A DNA stretch of 44,731 nt from an uncultured Blautia sp. Lineage in GTDB: Bacteria; Bacillota; Clostridia; Lachnospirales; Lachnospiraceae. Position numbers and translations under genes: made by a program. The notes under the pieces are model-generated. The model worked only from the letters and a program-made list of their open reading frames with translations, was not told the origin of the DNA and searched no databases. The stretch is taken from contig CALCDJ010000004.1 of assembly GCA_937900135.1 (NCBI GenBank), positions 1 through 44,731 of the forward strand, read 5' to 3'. Shown piece by piece: positions 7,617-15,934 of the stretch. How positions within the stretch are numbered: the first letter of the stretch is position 1; each line of letters opens with the position of its first letter.

Positions 7617-9064
7617 AATATACCCTTCGTAAAAAATATATTCTTGTGGGCAGTTTTCTGATTCTGGGATTCCTCTGTATTCTCCTTGGGACATCACGAA
7701 TTCTGAAGGAAGGTCTGGTAGAGAAGTGGAACCGGGATAGAATGGAGAATCTGGCAGAAGAAACCGTAAATCTTTTGGAAAAGGAGAACTGGAACATTTC
7801 TCAGAAAAATCTGGATATTCTGGCATTTGAGAATAATGCCTATGTTACAGTGACAGATGAGGCACAGAAAATTCTTATGACCACCAGAAACTGGGAGGCT
7901 CAAAGAGGCATCCTGGGCAAAAAAACCAAGCGGATTCTCCAGACAAGCGCAGAGGAACTGAAAGAGAAAGGCAACAGCTTCTCCAGTGATTTTGATGATA
8001 ATAACCGGGCTTCCTTTATGCATATTACAAAGATTCCGGGAAAAGGTTATGTAATCATCCGAAAATCCATTACAGGGTTAAACAGCAGCACCCGTGTGAT
8101 GGAAATTTGTTTTATCATTGCCGCGTTGATTACCCTTTTGTGCGGGATTCCTGTGATTGTGTACTTTTCCGGACGGTTGGCCAGACCGATTATGGAGATC
8201 AACCAGGTGACCAGACAGATTGCCTGCCTGAATTTTGAAGAAAAGGCTTCTGTGAAAAGTGAGGATGAGCTGGGAATGCTGGCAGAATCCGTGAATCAGA
8301 TGTCAGATAAGCTCAAGGAAACGCTGGAAAGTCTGAAGGAAGATGTGGAACTTCGCAAAACGCTGGTTCGGAATCTGGCCCATGAATTAAAAACACCGGT
8401 TGCCGTTATTATGGGCTACGCAGAAAACATGTCTTATATATCCAAGAACCATCCGGAAAAACAGGAGAAATATATTCAGGTAATCGCTGCAGAATGCGAG
8501 CGGATGGACGAACTGATTCATCAGATGCTGGAAGTATCTTCTTATGAACATGGGGAAACAATTCTTCGGTGGAGTTCCTTTTATCCGGAACAGCTTCTGA
8601 AAAAAATACAGAAACTTTGTCAGGATGAAAATCCGGACTGGAGAGGAACCTTTCATCTGGAATGTTCCATCCAGGGAAAGATAGAGGGGGATTGTGAAAT
8701 CCTTCACCGGGCATTGTATAATCTGGTAAAAAATGCCATTTACTATGGAAAGGCAGATGGAGAAATCCGCATGGAGGCATTTCTGAAACAGGGAAAAGTG
8801 CATTTTCTGGTGCATAATCAGGGAAGTCATATTCCCAGGGAGGAGCAGGAAAAAATATGGGATGTCTTTTATAAGATCAATCCTGCCCGGACCAGAGAGC
8901 ATCAGAGTTTTGGCATTGGACTTTCCATTGTCCGGCAGGTAGCTCTGGCCCATCATGGAGAGGTATCAGTGAGAAATACTTCAGATGGGGTGGAATTTCA
9001 GATATCTTATCCCTGGGAAGAAAATAAAAGTATTTCACGGAAATTACACAAAGGTAACGCATAA
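7613..9064 (+). CDS. Membrane sensor histidine kinase, partner of the upstream regulator
   Basis: The start is placed at 7613 (GGAGGAGA upstream, ATGA overlap), giving 483 residues. Order: TM1 (~9-27), extracytoplasmic sensor region (~30-160), TM2 (~163-185), HAMP (~186-240), H-box NLAHELKTPV (His257), N-box LYNLVKNAIYYG, then a G-rich SFGIGLSIVRQ. The usual DxGxG box appears as VHNQGSHI, an Asp-to-Asn change also seen in VanS-like kinases, so activity is still likely. The ligand is unknown. The next gene starts 63 bases downstream without a visible terminator or promoter. Confidence 0.9.
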   Translation: MKYTLRKKYILVGSFLILGFLCILLGTSRILKEGLVEKWNRDRMENLAEETVNLLEKENWNISQKNLDILAFENNAYVTVTDEAQKILMTTRNWEAQRGILGKKTKRILQTSAEELKEKGNSFSSDFDDNNRASFMHITKIPGKGYVIIRKSITGLNSSTRVMEICFIIAALITLLCGIPVIVYFSGRLARPIMEINQVTRQIACLNFEEKASVKSEDELGMLAESVNQMSDKLKETLESLKEDVELRKTLVRNLAHELKTPVAVIMGYAENMSYISKNHPEKQEKYIQVIAAECERMDELIHQMLEVSSYEHGETILRWSSFYPEQLLKKIQKLCQDENPDWRGTFHLECSIQGKIEGDCEILHRALYNLVKNAIYYGKADGEIRMEAFLKQGKVHFLVHNQGSHIPREEQEKIWDVFYKINPARTREHQSFGIGLSIVRQVALAHHGEVSVRNTSDGVEFQISYPWEENKSISRKLHKGNA

Positions 9065-9127
9065 TGAAAAAACGGATTGTAAAACAGGTGATTTTGTAGT
9101 CAAAGAAAGGAAATACGGGAGGCATTT

Positions 9128-10129
9128 ATGCGTTATTGTGAAAAATGTGGACTGCCGGAAAACTATCCGGGAATTCGTTTTAATGAACAGGGAATTTGTA
9201 ACTTTTGTGAATTTTATGAAGAAAACAAAGAAAAAATAGAAAATAAAGAAGACAGGGAACGTATGTTTCTGGAACAGGTGGAACTGGCAAAAGCCAAGGC
9301 AAAAGAAAACAACGCTCCTTATGATTGTGTAGTGGGGTTAAGCGGAGGTAAGGATAGTACCTACATTGTTTATCAGATGAAACAGACTTACGGACTGCGG
9401 GTGCTGACAATTACCTTTCAGAATGACTTTCACACAGAATATGGAAGAAATAATATTGAAAATGCATTGCAGAAATTAAATGTGGATCACATTACGGTAC
9501 GTATGCAGGAGGATGAGCTTCGCAAAATGTATCGCATGAGCCTGAAGTTTATGAAGAACATTTGCGGCGTTTGTTTTCATTATCTTCATTATTACTGTCA
9601 TCAGATTGCAGGGAAGTTTGGAATTCCTCTGATTGTAAATGGAAGAACCAAAGGGCAGATCCTTCAAACTGCCTGCAGTCCGAGGGGAATTGAGCCTTTT
9701 GAGCTGTCTCACAATCTTCGTCAGTTTGAATATCAGATGTTTGGAAAATTGTCCGAAAAACTGGCGGAACGAAAAAGAGTGGATTATCTGGAAGATGTGG
9801 AAGTAACTTCCCTTTCCTATTTTGCCTACCATGATGTGACGGAAGAAGAAACCATGGCATTTCTGGAAAAAGCCATTGGTTGGGTCCGTCCCGAAAGTAA
9901 GGTTCCTCATGCAGATTGTTGGGCGCATCAGATTGCAGAAAATTTAAGTCTTGTAAAAAGGGGATATCCCATCCGTACCGGAGAGCTGGCTGTGCTGGTA
10001 CGCAGCGGGGAATTGACAAAGGAGGAAGCATCTGCTATGTTAGAGGAAGACAGAAAGCAATATGCTTCTGTAGATCCGGAGTTGAAGGATCGTTTTTATC
10101 AAAGAATTGCAAAAATGGAATTTCACTGA
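9128..10129 (+). CDS. PP-loop ATP pyrophosphatase, N-acetyl sugar amidotransferase (WbpG/PseA)-like
   Basis: A 333-residue N-type ATP pyrophosphatase. The N-terminus has two CxxC pairs (Cys4/Cys7, Cys24/Cys27) in the layout typical of WbpG/PseA-type sugar amidotransferases, then the PP-loop SGGKDS at residues 72-77 and a later Cys pair in NICGVCFHY. Family members adenylate a carbonyl or carboxylate and replace it with nitrogen or sulfur, usually with a HisH/HisF-like ammonia source. No such partner is visible here. Next to an adenylation enzyme and a carrier protein it may act on a carrier-bound or released acid. GGGAGG precedes the ATG. Substrate unknown. Confidence 0.75.
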   Translation: MRYCEKCGLPENYPGIRFNEQGICNFCEFYEENKEKIENKEDRERMFLEQVELAKAKAKENNAPYDCVVGLSGGKDSTYIVYQMKQTYGLRVLTITFQNDFHTEYGRNNIENALQKLNVDHITVRMQEDELRKMYRMSLKFMKNICGVCFHYLHYYCHQIAGKFGIPLIVNGRTKGQILQTACSPRGIEPFELSHNLRQFEYQMFGKLSEKLAERKRVDYLEDVEVTSLSYFAYHDVTEEETMAFLEKAIGWVRPESKVPHADCWAHQIAENLSLVKRGYPIRTGELAVLVRSGELTKEEASAMLEEDRKQYASVDPELKDRFYQRIAKMEFH

Positions 10130-10159
10130 GAAATTTCTGAACATAAATGAGGGAAGAAC

Positions 10160-11680
10160 ATGATCAATAATGTATTGGATTATCTGGAACGGGCAGGAAA
10201 AAAACATCCCCGTAAGGTGGTGTTTGCTGACCCGGTACATGAAGTGACTTATGAAGAATGTATCCGAATTGCGAAGCAGATTGGTACTTCTATTGCAAAG
10301 ACCGGCAGAAAAGGAAAGCCGGTGGCAGTTCTCATTGATCGAGAGATTGAAAGTCTGGAAATCTTTATGGGAACTGTATATAGCGGCAATTTTTATGTGC
10401 CCATAGGCAAGAAACTTCCTCCGGGAAGGATTTCCATGATTCTTGAGAGTGTACAGCCTGTTTGTATGGTGATCCGGGAGGCAGACAGGGCTTTTGCAGA
10501 AAGCCTTTCCTGTAAGGTGGAGCTTTTGATCTACGAAGAACTGATTCAGATGCCAGTGGAAGAGGAACTGCTGCAGGCAATCCGGAGACGTCACATTGAT
10601 ACGGACCCTCTGTATGCCATTTATACCTCCGGCTCCACAGGAACCCCCAAAGGGGTGTTGGTGTGCCATCGGTCTGTGATTGATCTGGTGGAGCAGTTTG
10701 GGGAGTGCTTTGGTTTCAGTGAACAGGAAGTGTTTGGCAATCAGGCGCCCTTTGATTTTGATGTTTCTGTAAAGGATATTTATTCCACATTGAGGAATGG
10801 GGCAACCATGTGTATTGTTACCCAGAGAATGATCTCCTTTCCGAAGGAACTGATTCCTTACCTGAACGAGAAGAAGATTACCACAGTCATCTGGGCGGTA
10901 TCAGCGCTGGCTCTTACTGCATCCTTTAAGGGTCTGGAAAAGCAAGTGCCCCTTTATCTGAAAAAAATCATGTTTTCCGGCGAGGTGATGCCGGTAAAGG
11001 TGCTGAATTACTGGCGTGAGAAGCTGCCGGATGCCATGTATGTGAATTTATACGGACCTACGGAAATTACCTGCAATTGCAGCTATTACGTGGTAGATCG
11101 GGAATTTGCTCTTGGAGAGAGCCTTCCGGTAGGTGTGCCTTTCCCCAATACAGACATGTTTGTGCTGAATGAGAAGAACGAGCTGGCAGGAGAGAATGAG
11201 ATTGGGGAAATCTGTGTGCGCGGCACTTCCCTGGCGTTGGGGTATTACCGGAATCAGGAGGCTACCAGCCGGGCATTCTGTCAGAATCCGTTGAATCCGG
11301 ATTATCCGGAGCTGATTTACCGGACCGGAGATCTGGGAAGATATGAAAACGGAGAATTATATTATGTAACCCGCAGTGACTTTCAGATTAAGCATATGGG
11401 ACATCGTATTGAACTGGGAGAGATCGAAGGTGTGTTGGATGGTCTTTCTTATATTGAAAGAAGCTGCTGCATCTACGACCGTGAACGGGAAAAGATTTAT
11501 ATGTTTTACCAGGCGGAAGAAGCCTGTGATCGTCAGATTGTGAAGGATCTTCAGGTGTATCTTCCAAAATATATGTGTCCCAACAAATATGTGTACCTGG
11601 AACAGCTTCCTCTGAATAAAAACGGAAAGATTGACAGAGCCTTGCTAAAGGAGAAATATATTTGCAATGGAAAAAATTAA
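10160..11680 (+). CDS. Stand-alone amino-acid/acyl adenylation enzyme (NRPS A-domain / DltA-like)
   Basis: A 506-residue ANL-superfamily ligase. Core motifs appear in order: A3 YTSGSTGTPKGV (155-166), A4 region PFDFDVSVKDIY, A5 NLYGPTEITC, A7 YRTGDLGRY, A8 GHRIELGEIE and the A10 lysine in PLNKNGKID. The Asp of the A4/A5 pocket region fits amino-acid activation, but the substrate cannot be read with confidence. There is no condensation or thioesterase domain. The expected reaction is ATP-dependent activation and loading of the phosphopantetheine of the small carrier protein encoded two genes downstream. It resembles DltA in size and layout, but dltB and dltD are absent. Confidence 0.82.
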   Translation: MINNVLDYLERAGKKHPRKVVFADPVHEVTYEECIRIAKQIGTSIAKTGRKGKPVAVLIDREIESLEIFMGTVYSGNFYVPIGKKLPPGRISMILESVQPVCMVIREADRAFAESLSCKVELLIYEELIQMPVEEELLQAIRRRHIDTDPLYAIYTSGSTGTPKGVLVCHRSVIDLVEQFGECFGFSEQEVFGNQAPFDFDVSVKDIYSTLRNGATMCIVTQRMISFPKELIPYLNEKKITTVIWAVSALALTASFKGLEKQVPLYLKKIMFSGEVMPVKVLNYWREKLPDAMYVNLYGPTEITCNCSYYVVDREFALGESLPVGVPFPNTDMFVLNEKNELAGENEIGEICVRGTSLALGYYRNQEATSRAFCQNPLNPDYPELIYRTGDLGRYENGELYYVTRSDFQIKHMGHRIELGEIEGVLDGLSYIERSCCIYDREREKIYMFYQAEEACDRQIVKDLQVYLPKYMCPNKYVYLEQLPLNKNGKIDRALLKEKYICNGKN

Positions 11681-12506
11681 CTCCCCAAGGGAATTTGCAG
11701 CGCTAATAAAAGATTATAAAAAAAATCATAAAAAAGTATTGTCTAATTGCTTTTTTCTTCCTGATGAAGTAGAATATATGACAAAACAGCAGAAGCTTTT
11801 TGTGGAATCCAGAGAAGACCTGCTTTGCTTTTATACGGAAGAAGCAGATTGTTGGCGATTATATTATTATATGGAAGCAGGCATGCCTGTTGCTATAGAA
11901 AAAAAAGACAAACCTCTGATTCTGGATTATGTGTTCCGGGGAGAAGAGGAAGAAAAACTCCGCGCATCTGGAAGCGAAAGCTGGATCAGAGCAGGATTTG
12001 CTCCATATAAACGATATCGCCGGATGGAATGTGCCGGTGAGGCTTTTTGTCCTCCTGTGGATCAGGAGGAGAAGCTGTCCGCTTATCCAATGGAATTCCT
12101 GAAAGAAACAGATTATCATACTGTTCAGAAACTGTGGAGGGAGAGTCTGGATGTTTACAGCACCCTGCTTCCGGAGAGAGAAGAATTCACAGAATTCTGT
12201 CAGAAGGGACAGCTTTTAGGAATGCGCCTTTCAGATGGAGAGGCCGGAGCGGTGATCATTGCGATTCCCAAGGGGCGCACAGGATTTTTGCAGCACCTGG
12301 TGGTGAGTCCGAAATTCCGGGGGCTTGGGATGGGGCGTACCCTGTTCTGCAAGGCAACGGAACATCTTCTGGCAGAGGAGAAAACCCAAAAAGTAAATTT
12401 CTGGGTAGATGAAGAAAATATACATGCTATTGAGATTTACAAACGTATGGGTTATGTGTATGATGGAATTATCTCCAGACAGTTTAAGATGGAAAAAGAA
12501 CATTGA
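11667..12506 (+). CDS. GNAT-family acyltransferase with an extended N-terminal region
   Basis: 279 residues, overlapping the adenylation gene by 14 bases. The C-terminal half (~130-275) is a GNAT fold: the acyl-CoA loop is FRGLGMGRTLF, preceded by FLQHLVVSP and followed by NIHAIEIYKRMGYVYDG. The N-terminal ~120 residues may be a degenerate second GNAT-like half; I do not recognise it. The nearest clear ribosome site (AAAGGAG) is about 13 bases from the ATG, so translation probably depends on coupling. In this context it could move the activated acyl group from the carrier, or acetylate the product. Confidence 0.78.
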   Translation: MEKINSPREFAALIKDYKKNHKKVLSNCFFLPDEVEYMTKQQKLFVESREDLLCFYTEEADCWRLYYYMEAGMPVAIEKKDKPLILDYVFRGEEEEKLRASGSESWIRAGFAPYKRYRRMECAGEAFCPPVDQEEKLSAYPMEFLKETDYHTVQKLWRESLDVYSTLLPEREEFTEFCQKGQLLGMRLSDGEAGAVIIAIPKGRTGFLQHLVVSPKFRGLGMGRTLFCKATEHLLAEEKTQKVNFWVDEENIHAIEIYKRMGYVYDGIISRQFKMEKEH

Positions 12507-12525
12507 TATGGAAAGGAAGAAAAAA

Positions 12526-12759
12526 ATGAGAGACGAATTATTAGAAATCTTAAATGAATTAAGACCTGAGATTAATTTTGAAGTGGAAACACAGCTGATT
12601 GATGATGAAGTGCTGGATTCCTTTGATATGGTTTCTCTGATTGGAGAGATTAATGATAATTTTGAAGTAGAAGTTTCTTTTGATGACATTGATGCAGAGA
12701 ATTTCAATTCTGTAGATGCGATGTTAAGACTGATCCAGAGACTGCAGGAAGAAGAATAA
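12526..12759 (+). CDS. Acyl/peptidyl carrier protein
   Basis: The start is placed at 12526, about 7 bases after GGAAAGGAAG, giving 77 residues; an in-frame ATG at 12508 would add six basic residues. The protein is acidic and helical, with the phosphopantetheine attachment motif DEVLDSFDMVSLI (Ser32). It resembles DltC-type and stand-alone carrier proteins rather than AcpP, which has DSLD. It lies in the same transcription unit as the adenylation enzyme, so that enzyme is its likely loader. A phosphopantetheinyl transferase is not in the window. Confidence 0.82.
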   Translation: MRDELLEILNELRPEINFEVETQLIDDEVLDSFDMVSLIGEINDNFEVEVSFDDIDAENFNSVDAMLRLIQRLQEEE

Positions 12760-12764
12760 GCACT

Positions 12765-13265
12765 ATGAGAGAAAAACTGACTCAAAAAGATGTGGAGAAA
12801 ATTCAACAGGAGATCGAGCATCGGAAGCTGGTGGTTCGTAAGGATGCCATTGAAGCAGTAAAGGAAGCCCGTTCTCACGGGGATCTCAGCGAAAATTTTG
12901 AGTATTATGCTGCGAAGAAACATAAAAATCAGAATGAAAGCAGAATTCGTTACCTGGAGCGAATGCTGAAAACGGCAGATATTGTGTCAGATCATTCCAA
13001 GGCAGATGAGGTAGGCATGGATGATCTGGTGACAGTGGAATTTGAAGAAGACGGAGAGGTGGAAACCTATAAACTGGTCACATCCATTCGAGGAAATTCT
13101 CTGGAAAACCGTGTCAGCATAGAATCACCCATAGGGAAGGCATTGAAGGGACATAAGGTGGGAGAACGTGTTCAGGTAAAGGTAAGCGACAGCTACAGCT
13201 ACACCCTTCTGATACATTCCATAGATAAGACTGGAACAGAAGAGGAAGAAATTCGCGGATTTTAA
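12765..13265 (+). CDS. greA: GreA/GreB-family transcript cleavage factor
   Basis: 166 residues: N-terminal coiled coil (~1-80) bearing the tip motif GDLSENFEYYAAKK, whose acidic residues enter the RNA polymerase secondary channel to stimulate cleavage of backtracked RNA, then a C-terminal FKBP-like domain (~85-160). Length is normal for GreA. It starts 5 bases after the carrier gene and ends just before a strong terminator, so it is the last gene of the unit. It may be a second copy or an accessory Gre factor; other copies lie outside the window if they exist. Confidence 0.88.
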   Translation: MREKLTQKDVEKIQQEIEHRKLVVRKDAIEAVKEARSHGDLSENFEYYAAKKHKNQNESRIRYLERMLKTADIVSDHSKADEVGMDDLVTVEFEEDGEVETYKLVTSIRGNSLENRVSIESPIGKALKGHKVGERVQVKVSDSYSYTLLIHSIDKTGTEEEEIRGF

Positions 13266-13270
13266 AAGAC

Positions 13271-13305
13271 AGGAAGCACAGACAGAGGTTTGTGCTTCTT
13301 TTTCT
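13271..13305 (+). terminator. Terminator after greA
   Basis: A 13-bp stem, AGGAAGCACAGAC (13271-13283) with GTTTGTGCTTCTT (13288-13300), loop AGAG, then a T-rich run. It begins 5 bases after the greA stop. Confidence 0.88.
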
Positions 13306-13323
13306 TTTGGGATTCGTCAGGGC

Positions 13324-13385
13324 TTTACAGAATTTTACATAGATTTTACATTGCCATGGGGAGGATTTTACATATTTCCTTTACA
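13324..13385 (+). promoter_or_regulatory. Pho-box-like array of TTTACA repeats upstream of the phosphate transporter
   Basis: TTTACA occurs exactly at 13324, 13334, 13345, 13367 and 13380. Most steps are 10, 11 or 22 bases, i.e. one or two helical turns. This is the direct-repeat form of PhoP sites known in Bacillus subtilis (TT-A-CA hexamers 11 bases apart). A possible -10, TATTAA (13395-13400), follows. The downstream genes are a Na/Pi transporter and a PhoP/PhoR pair, which supports phosphate control and autoregulation. Confidence 0.7.
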
Positions 13386-13422
13386 ATAAGCTCATATTAA
13401 GATTAGGTAAAGGAGAGAAACC

Positions 13423-15189
13423 ATGGATTTTTTTAGTATATTAACATTATTAGGCGGTCTTGCCATGTTCCTGTACGGTATGCAGGTCATGGGTGACGGA
13501 CTGGCCAAGGTATCCGGTGGAAAACTGGAACAGATTCTGGAAAACCTGACTTCCAGCCCAATTAAAGCGGTATTGCTGGGGGCTGGTGTAACTGCAGTGA
13601 TTCAGTCTTCTTCCGCAACCACAGTAATGGTGGTTGGTTTTGTAAACTCAGGAATTATGACTCTGAAACAGGCGGTTGGCGTAATCATGGGCGCTAATAT
13701 TGGTACCACCATTACCTCCTGGATTTTGAGTCTTGCAGGCATTGAGAGTGAGAACTTTTTTATTCAGCTGTTAAAACCAACATCCTTTGCGCCGATTCTT
13801 GCAATGATCGGTGTGGTCTGTCTGATGTTTTTGAAGGAGCAGAAGAAAAAAGATATTGGTGTCATTCTTCTTGGCTTTTCCGTATTGATGTTTGGTATGG
13901 ATACTATGAGTGCGGCAGTAAAACCTCTGGCAGATGTACCGGAGTTCACAAGTCTTCTGCTTAAATTCTCCAATCCGATTCTGGGAATTATAGCAGGTAC
14001 GGTGCTTACTGCAGTGATTCAGTCTTCTTCCGCTTCCGTTGGTATTCTGCAGGCTCTTTGTCTCACAGGAGCCGTACCCTTTGGCTCTGCACTTCCCATT
14101 ATCATGGGTCAGAACATTGGTACCTGTGTGACGGCTCTCTTATCTGCAATTGGAGCAAAGAAGAATGCCAAACGTGCCGCTATGATGCATCTGTATTTTA
14201 ACCTGATCGGCACCATTGTATTTATGAGCGTATTTTATCTTATCAATAGCTTTGTACATTTTGGTTTCCTGGAAGAAGCTGCTTCTCCAGCCGGAATCGC
14301 CATTATGCACAGTGCGTTTAATATTATTGCTACTGTAGCATGGCTCCCATTCTCTGGTCTGCTGGTAAAACTGGCTTGCCTGACAATCCGCGACAAAGAA
14401 GAAGCAGTTGTTTCTGCAGAAGATCAGGAGTTTATGATTCTGGAAAGCCGTTTCCTGGAAAAACCGGCATTTGCAGTAGAGCAGGGCAGAACTGCAGCGA
14501 GACGTATGGCAGAAGACTGTCATCAGGCATTTACCATGGCGGTGCAGCTGATTGACCATTATCAGGAAACCGGTGTGGAAAAGGTAGAAAAAATGGAATC
14601 CAAGGTTGACCGCTATGAGGATGAGCTTGGAACCTATCTGGTAAAATTAAGCCATAAGGATCTTTCTGAAAGAGACAGCCACAGTCTTTCCATGATGCTT
14701 CACTGTATCGGAGATTTTGAACGAATCTCTGACCATGCAGTAAATATTATGGAATCTGCGCAGGAACTGCACAGCAAGGGACTGAGCTTTTCGGAGAAGG
14801 CAACACAGGAACTTCATATTATTACAAGCGCGGTAGAGGAAATCCTTCAGACAGCGCTCAGCGTTTTTACAGAACAGGATGTGAAGAAAGCTGCTTCCAT
14901 TGAACCTTTGGAGGAAGTGGTGGATGAACTGAGTCAGGAACTGAAGCGGCGCCATGTACAGCGTCTGCGCAAAGGAACCTGTACCATTGAGATGGGCTTC
15001 ATTCTGTCTGATATTACCACAAGTCTGGAACGAATTGCCGATCACTGTTCCAACATAGGTGTGTGTGTAACCCAGGTCAGAGAAGACTTGTATGATACCC
15101 ACAGTCATCTGGATGAAATGAAAAATGAACCAGATGCAAACTTCTATCGCAATCTGGAGGAAGTGCGCGAGAAATATTTACTGCCATAA
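13423..15189 (+). CDS. Na+/phosphate cotransporter with C-terminal PhoU-like domain
   Basis: 588 residues. The N-terminal ~330 residues are a polytopic NptA/PNaS transporter with an inverted repeat bearing the signature QSSSATT in the first half and QSSSAS in the second, plus GANIGTTIT and GQNIGTCVT. The C-terminal ~230 residues are a PhoU-like helical bundle (ESKVDRYEDELGTYL, HCIGDFERISDHAVNI, SLERIADHCSNI). It takes up phosphate with sodium across the cytoplasmic membrane, and the PhoU part probably gates uptake or talks to PhoR. GGAGAG precedes the ATG. It is followed by phoP and phoR on the same strand. Confidence 0.92.
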   Translation: MDFFSILTLLGGLAMFLYGMQVMGDGLAKVSGGKLEQILENLTSSPIKAVLLGAGVTAVIQSSSATTVMVVGFVNSGIMTLKQAVGVIMGANIGTTITSWILSLAGIESENFFIQLLKPTSFAPILAMIGVVCLMFLKEQKKKDIGVILLGFSVLMFGMDTMSAAVKPLADVPEFTSLLLKFSNPILGIIAGTVLTAVIQSSSASVGILQALCLTGAVPFGSALPIIMGQNIGTCVTALLSAIGAKKNAKRAAMMHLYFNLIGTIVFMSVFYLINSFVHFGFLEEAASPAGIAIMHSAFNIIATVAWLPFSGLLVKLACLTIRDKEEAVVSAEDQEFMILESRFLEKPAFAVEQGRTAARRMAEDCHQAFTMAVQLIDHYQETGVEKVEKMESKVDRYEDELGTYLVKLSHKDLSERDSHSLSMMLHCIGDFERISDHAVNIMESAQELHSKGLSFSEKATQELHIITSAVEEILQTALSVFTEQDVKKAASIEPLEEVVDELSQELKRRHVQRLRKGTCTIEMGFILSDITTSLERIADHCSNIGVCVTQVREDLYDTHSHLDEMKNEPDANFYRNLEEVREKYLLP

Positions 15190-15198
15190 GAAGGAGTC

Positions 15199-15227
15199 TT
15201 GTATAACGTGTCGAAAAAAGGTATACT
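15199..15227 (+). promoter_or_regulatory. Candidate internal promoter for phoP-phoR
   Basis: TTGTAT (15199-15204), 17 bases, TATACT (15222-15227), between the transporter stop and the chosen phoP ATG. The TTG at 15199 also opens an in-frame extension, but reading it as a -35 explains the spacing better. Confidence 0.55.
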
Positions 15228-15264
15228 GAAACCAAAATGGCAGTACGCAGAAGGGGCGCATGAG

Positions 15265-15933
15265 ATGATCTATTGTGTGGAAGACGAAAGAAACATCAGG
15301 GAACTTTTAGTATACACTTTGGAGACAACCGGATTTTCAGCAAAGGGAATTTCCGACGGAAAAGAACTTTTCACAGAACTAAAAAAAGAAATACCGGAGT
15401 TGATTCTTCTGGACATCATGCTTCCAGGAGAGGACGGTTATTCCATCCTGGAGCGCCTGAAGGGCGCTCCTTCCACAAAAGACATACCAGTCATTATGGT
15501 GACAGCGAAGGAAGCAGAATTTGATAAAGTAAAAGGGTTAGAGAGCGGAGCAGATGATTATATCACCAAACCCTTTGGCATGATGGAGTTTGTGGCCAGG
15601 GTAAAGGCAGTGCTCCGCAGAAGCACCCGCCAGAGTGAGGAAAAAGAACTCACCTGCGGGGAGTTATGCGTATGTGTAGGAAAACATAAGGTGAAGTATG
15701 CCGGAAAAACCATAGATCTTACCCGTAAGGAGTTTGAGCTTCTTCAGCATCTGATGGAGAATAAAGGACTGGTCATGACCAGAAATCAGCTTCTCTGTCA
15801 TGTGTGGGGCTATGATTTTGACGGGGAGACCAGAACGGTGGATGTACATGTCCGAACCCTGCGCCAGAAGCTGGGCGAAGGGGGAGAAATGATCGAAACG
15901 GTTCGTGGTGTGGGATATCGGATAGGAGAATAA
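15265..15933 (+). CDS. phoP: Phosphate response regulator, PhoP/PhoB type
   Basis: 222 residues from ATG 15265, which has AAGGGG about 7 bases upstream. Receiver 1-118: acidic pocket Glu-Asp at 6-7, phospho-acceptor Asp50 in LILLDIMLPG, MVTAKE, TKPFG. Winged-helix domain ~125-220 ending TVRGVGYRIG. One base separates its stop from the phoR ATG. The phosphate role rests on its neighbours (Na/Pi transporter, PhoR-like kinase) and the TTTACA repeats upstream; the fold alone would only say OmpR family. Confidence 0.85.
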   Translation: MIYCVEDERNIRELLVYTLETTGFSAKGISDGKELFTELKKEIPELILLDIMLPGEDGYSILERLKGAPSTKDIPVIMVTAKEAEFDKVKGLESGADDYITKPFGMMEFVARVKAVLRRSTRQSEEKELTCGELCVCVGKHKVKYAGKTIDLTRKEFELLQHLMENKGLVMTRNQLLCHVWGYDFDGETRTVDVHVRTLRQKLGEGGEMIETVRGVGYRIGE

Positions 15934-15934
15934 G

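Noticed and set aside
6936..9064. VanR/VanS vancomycin-sensing pair
   Set aside because: The kinase resembles VanS in domain layout, but no vanH/A/X or related genes are present and the downstream genes are a different pathway.
10160..12759. dlt operon (D-alanylation of teichoic acid)
   Set aside because: The adenylation enzyme and carrier resemble DltA and DltC, but dltB and dltD are missing and a PP-loop enzyme and GNAT are interleaved.
15199..15264. TTG start extending phoP by 22 residues
   Set aside because: The extension is basic and lacks homology to receiver domains; ATG 15265 has a ribosome site and begins the receiver strand directly. The TTG fits a -35 box.
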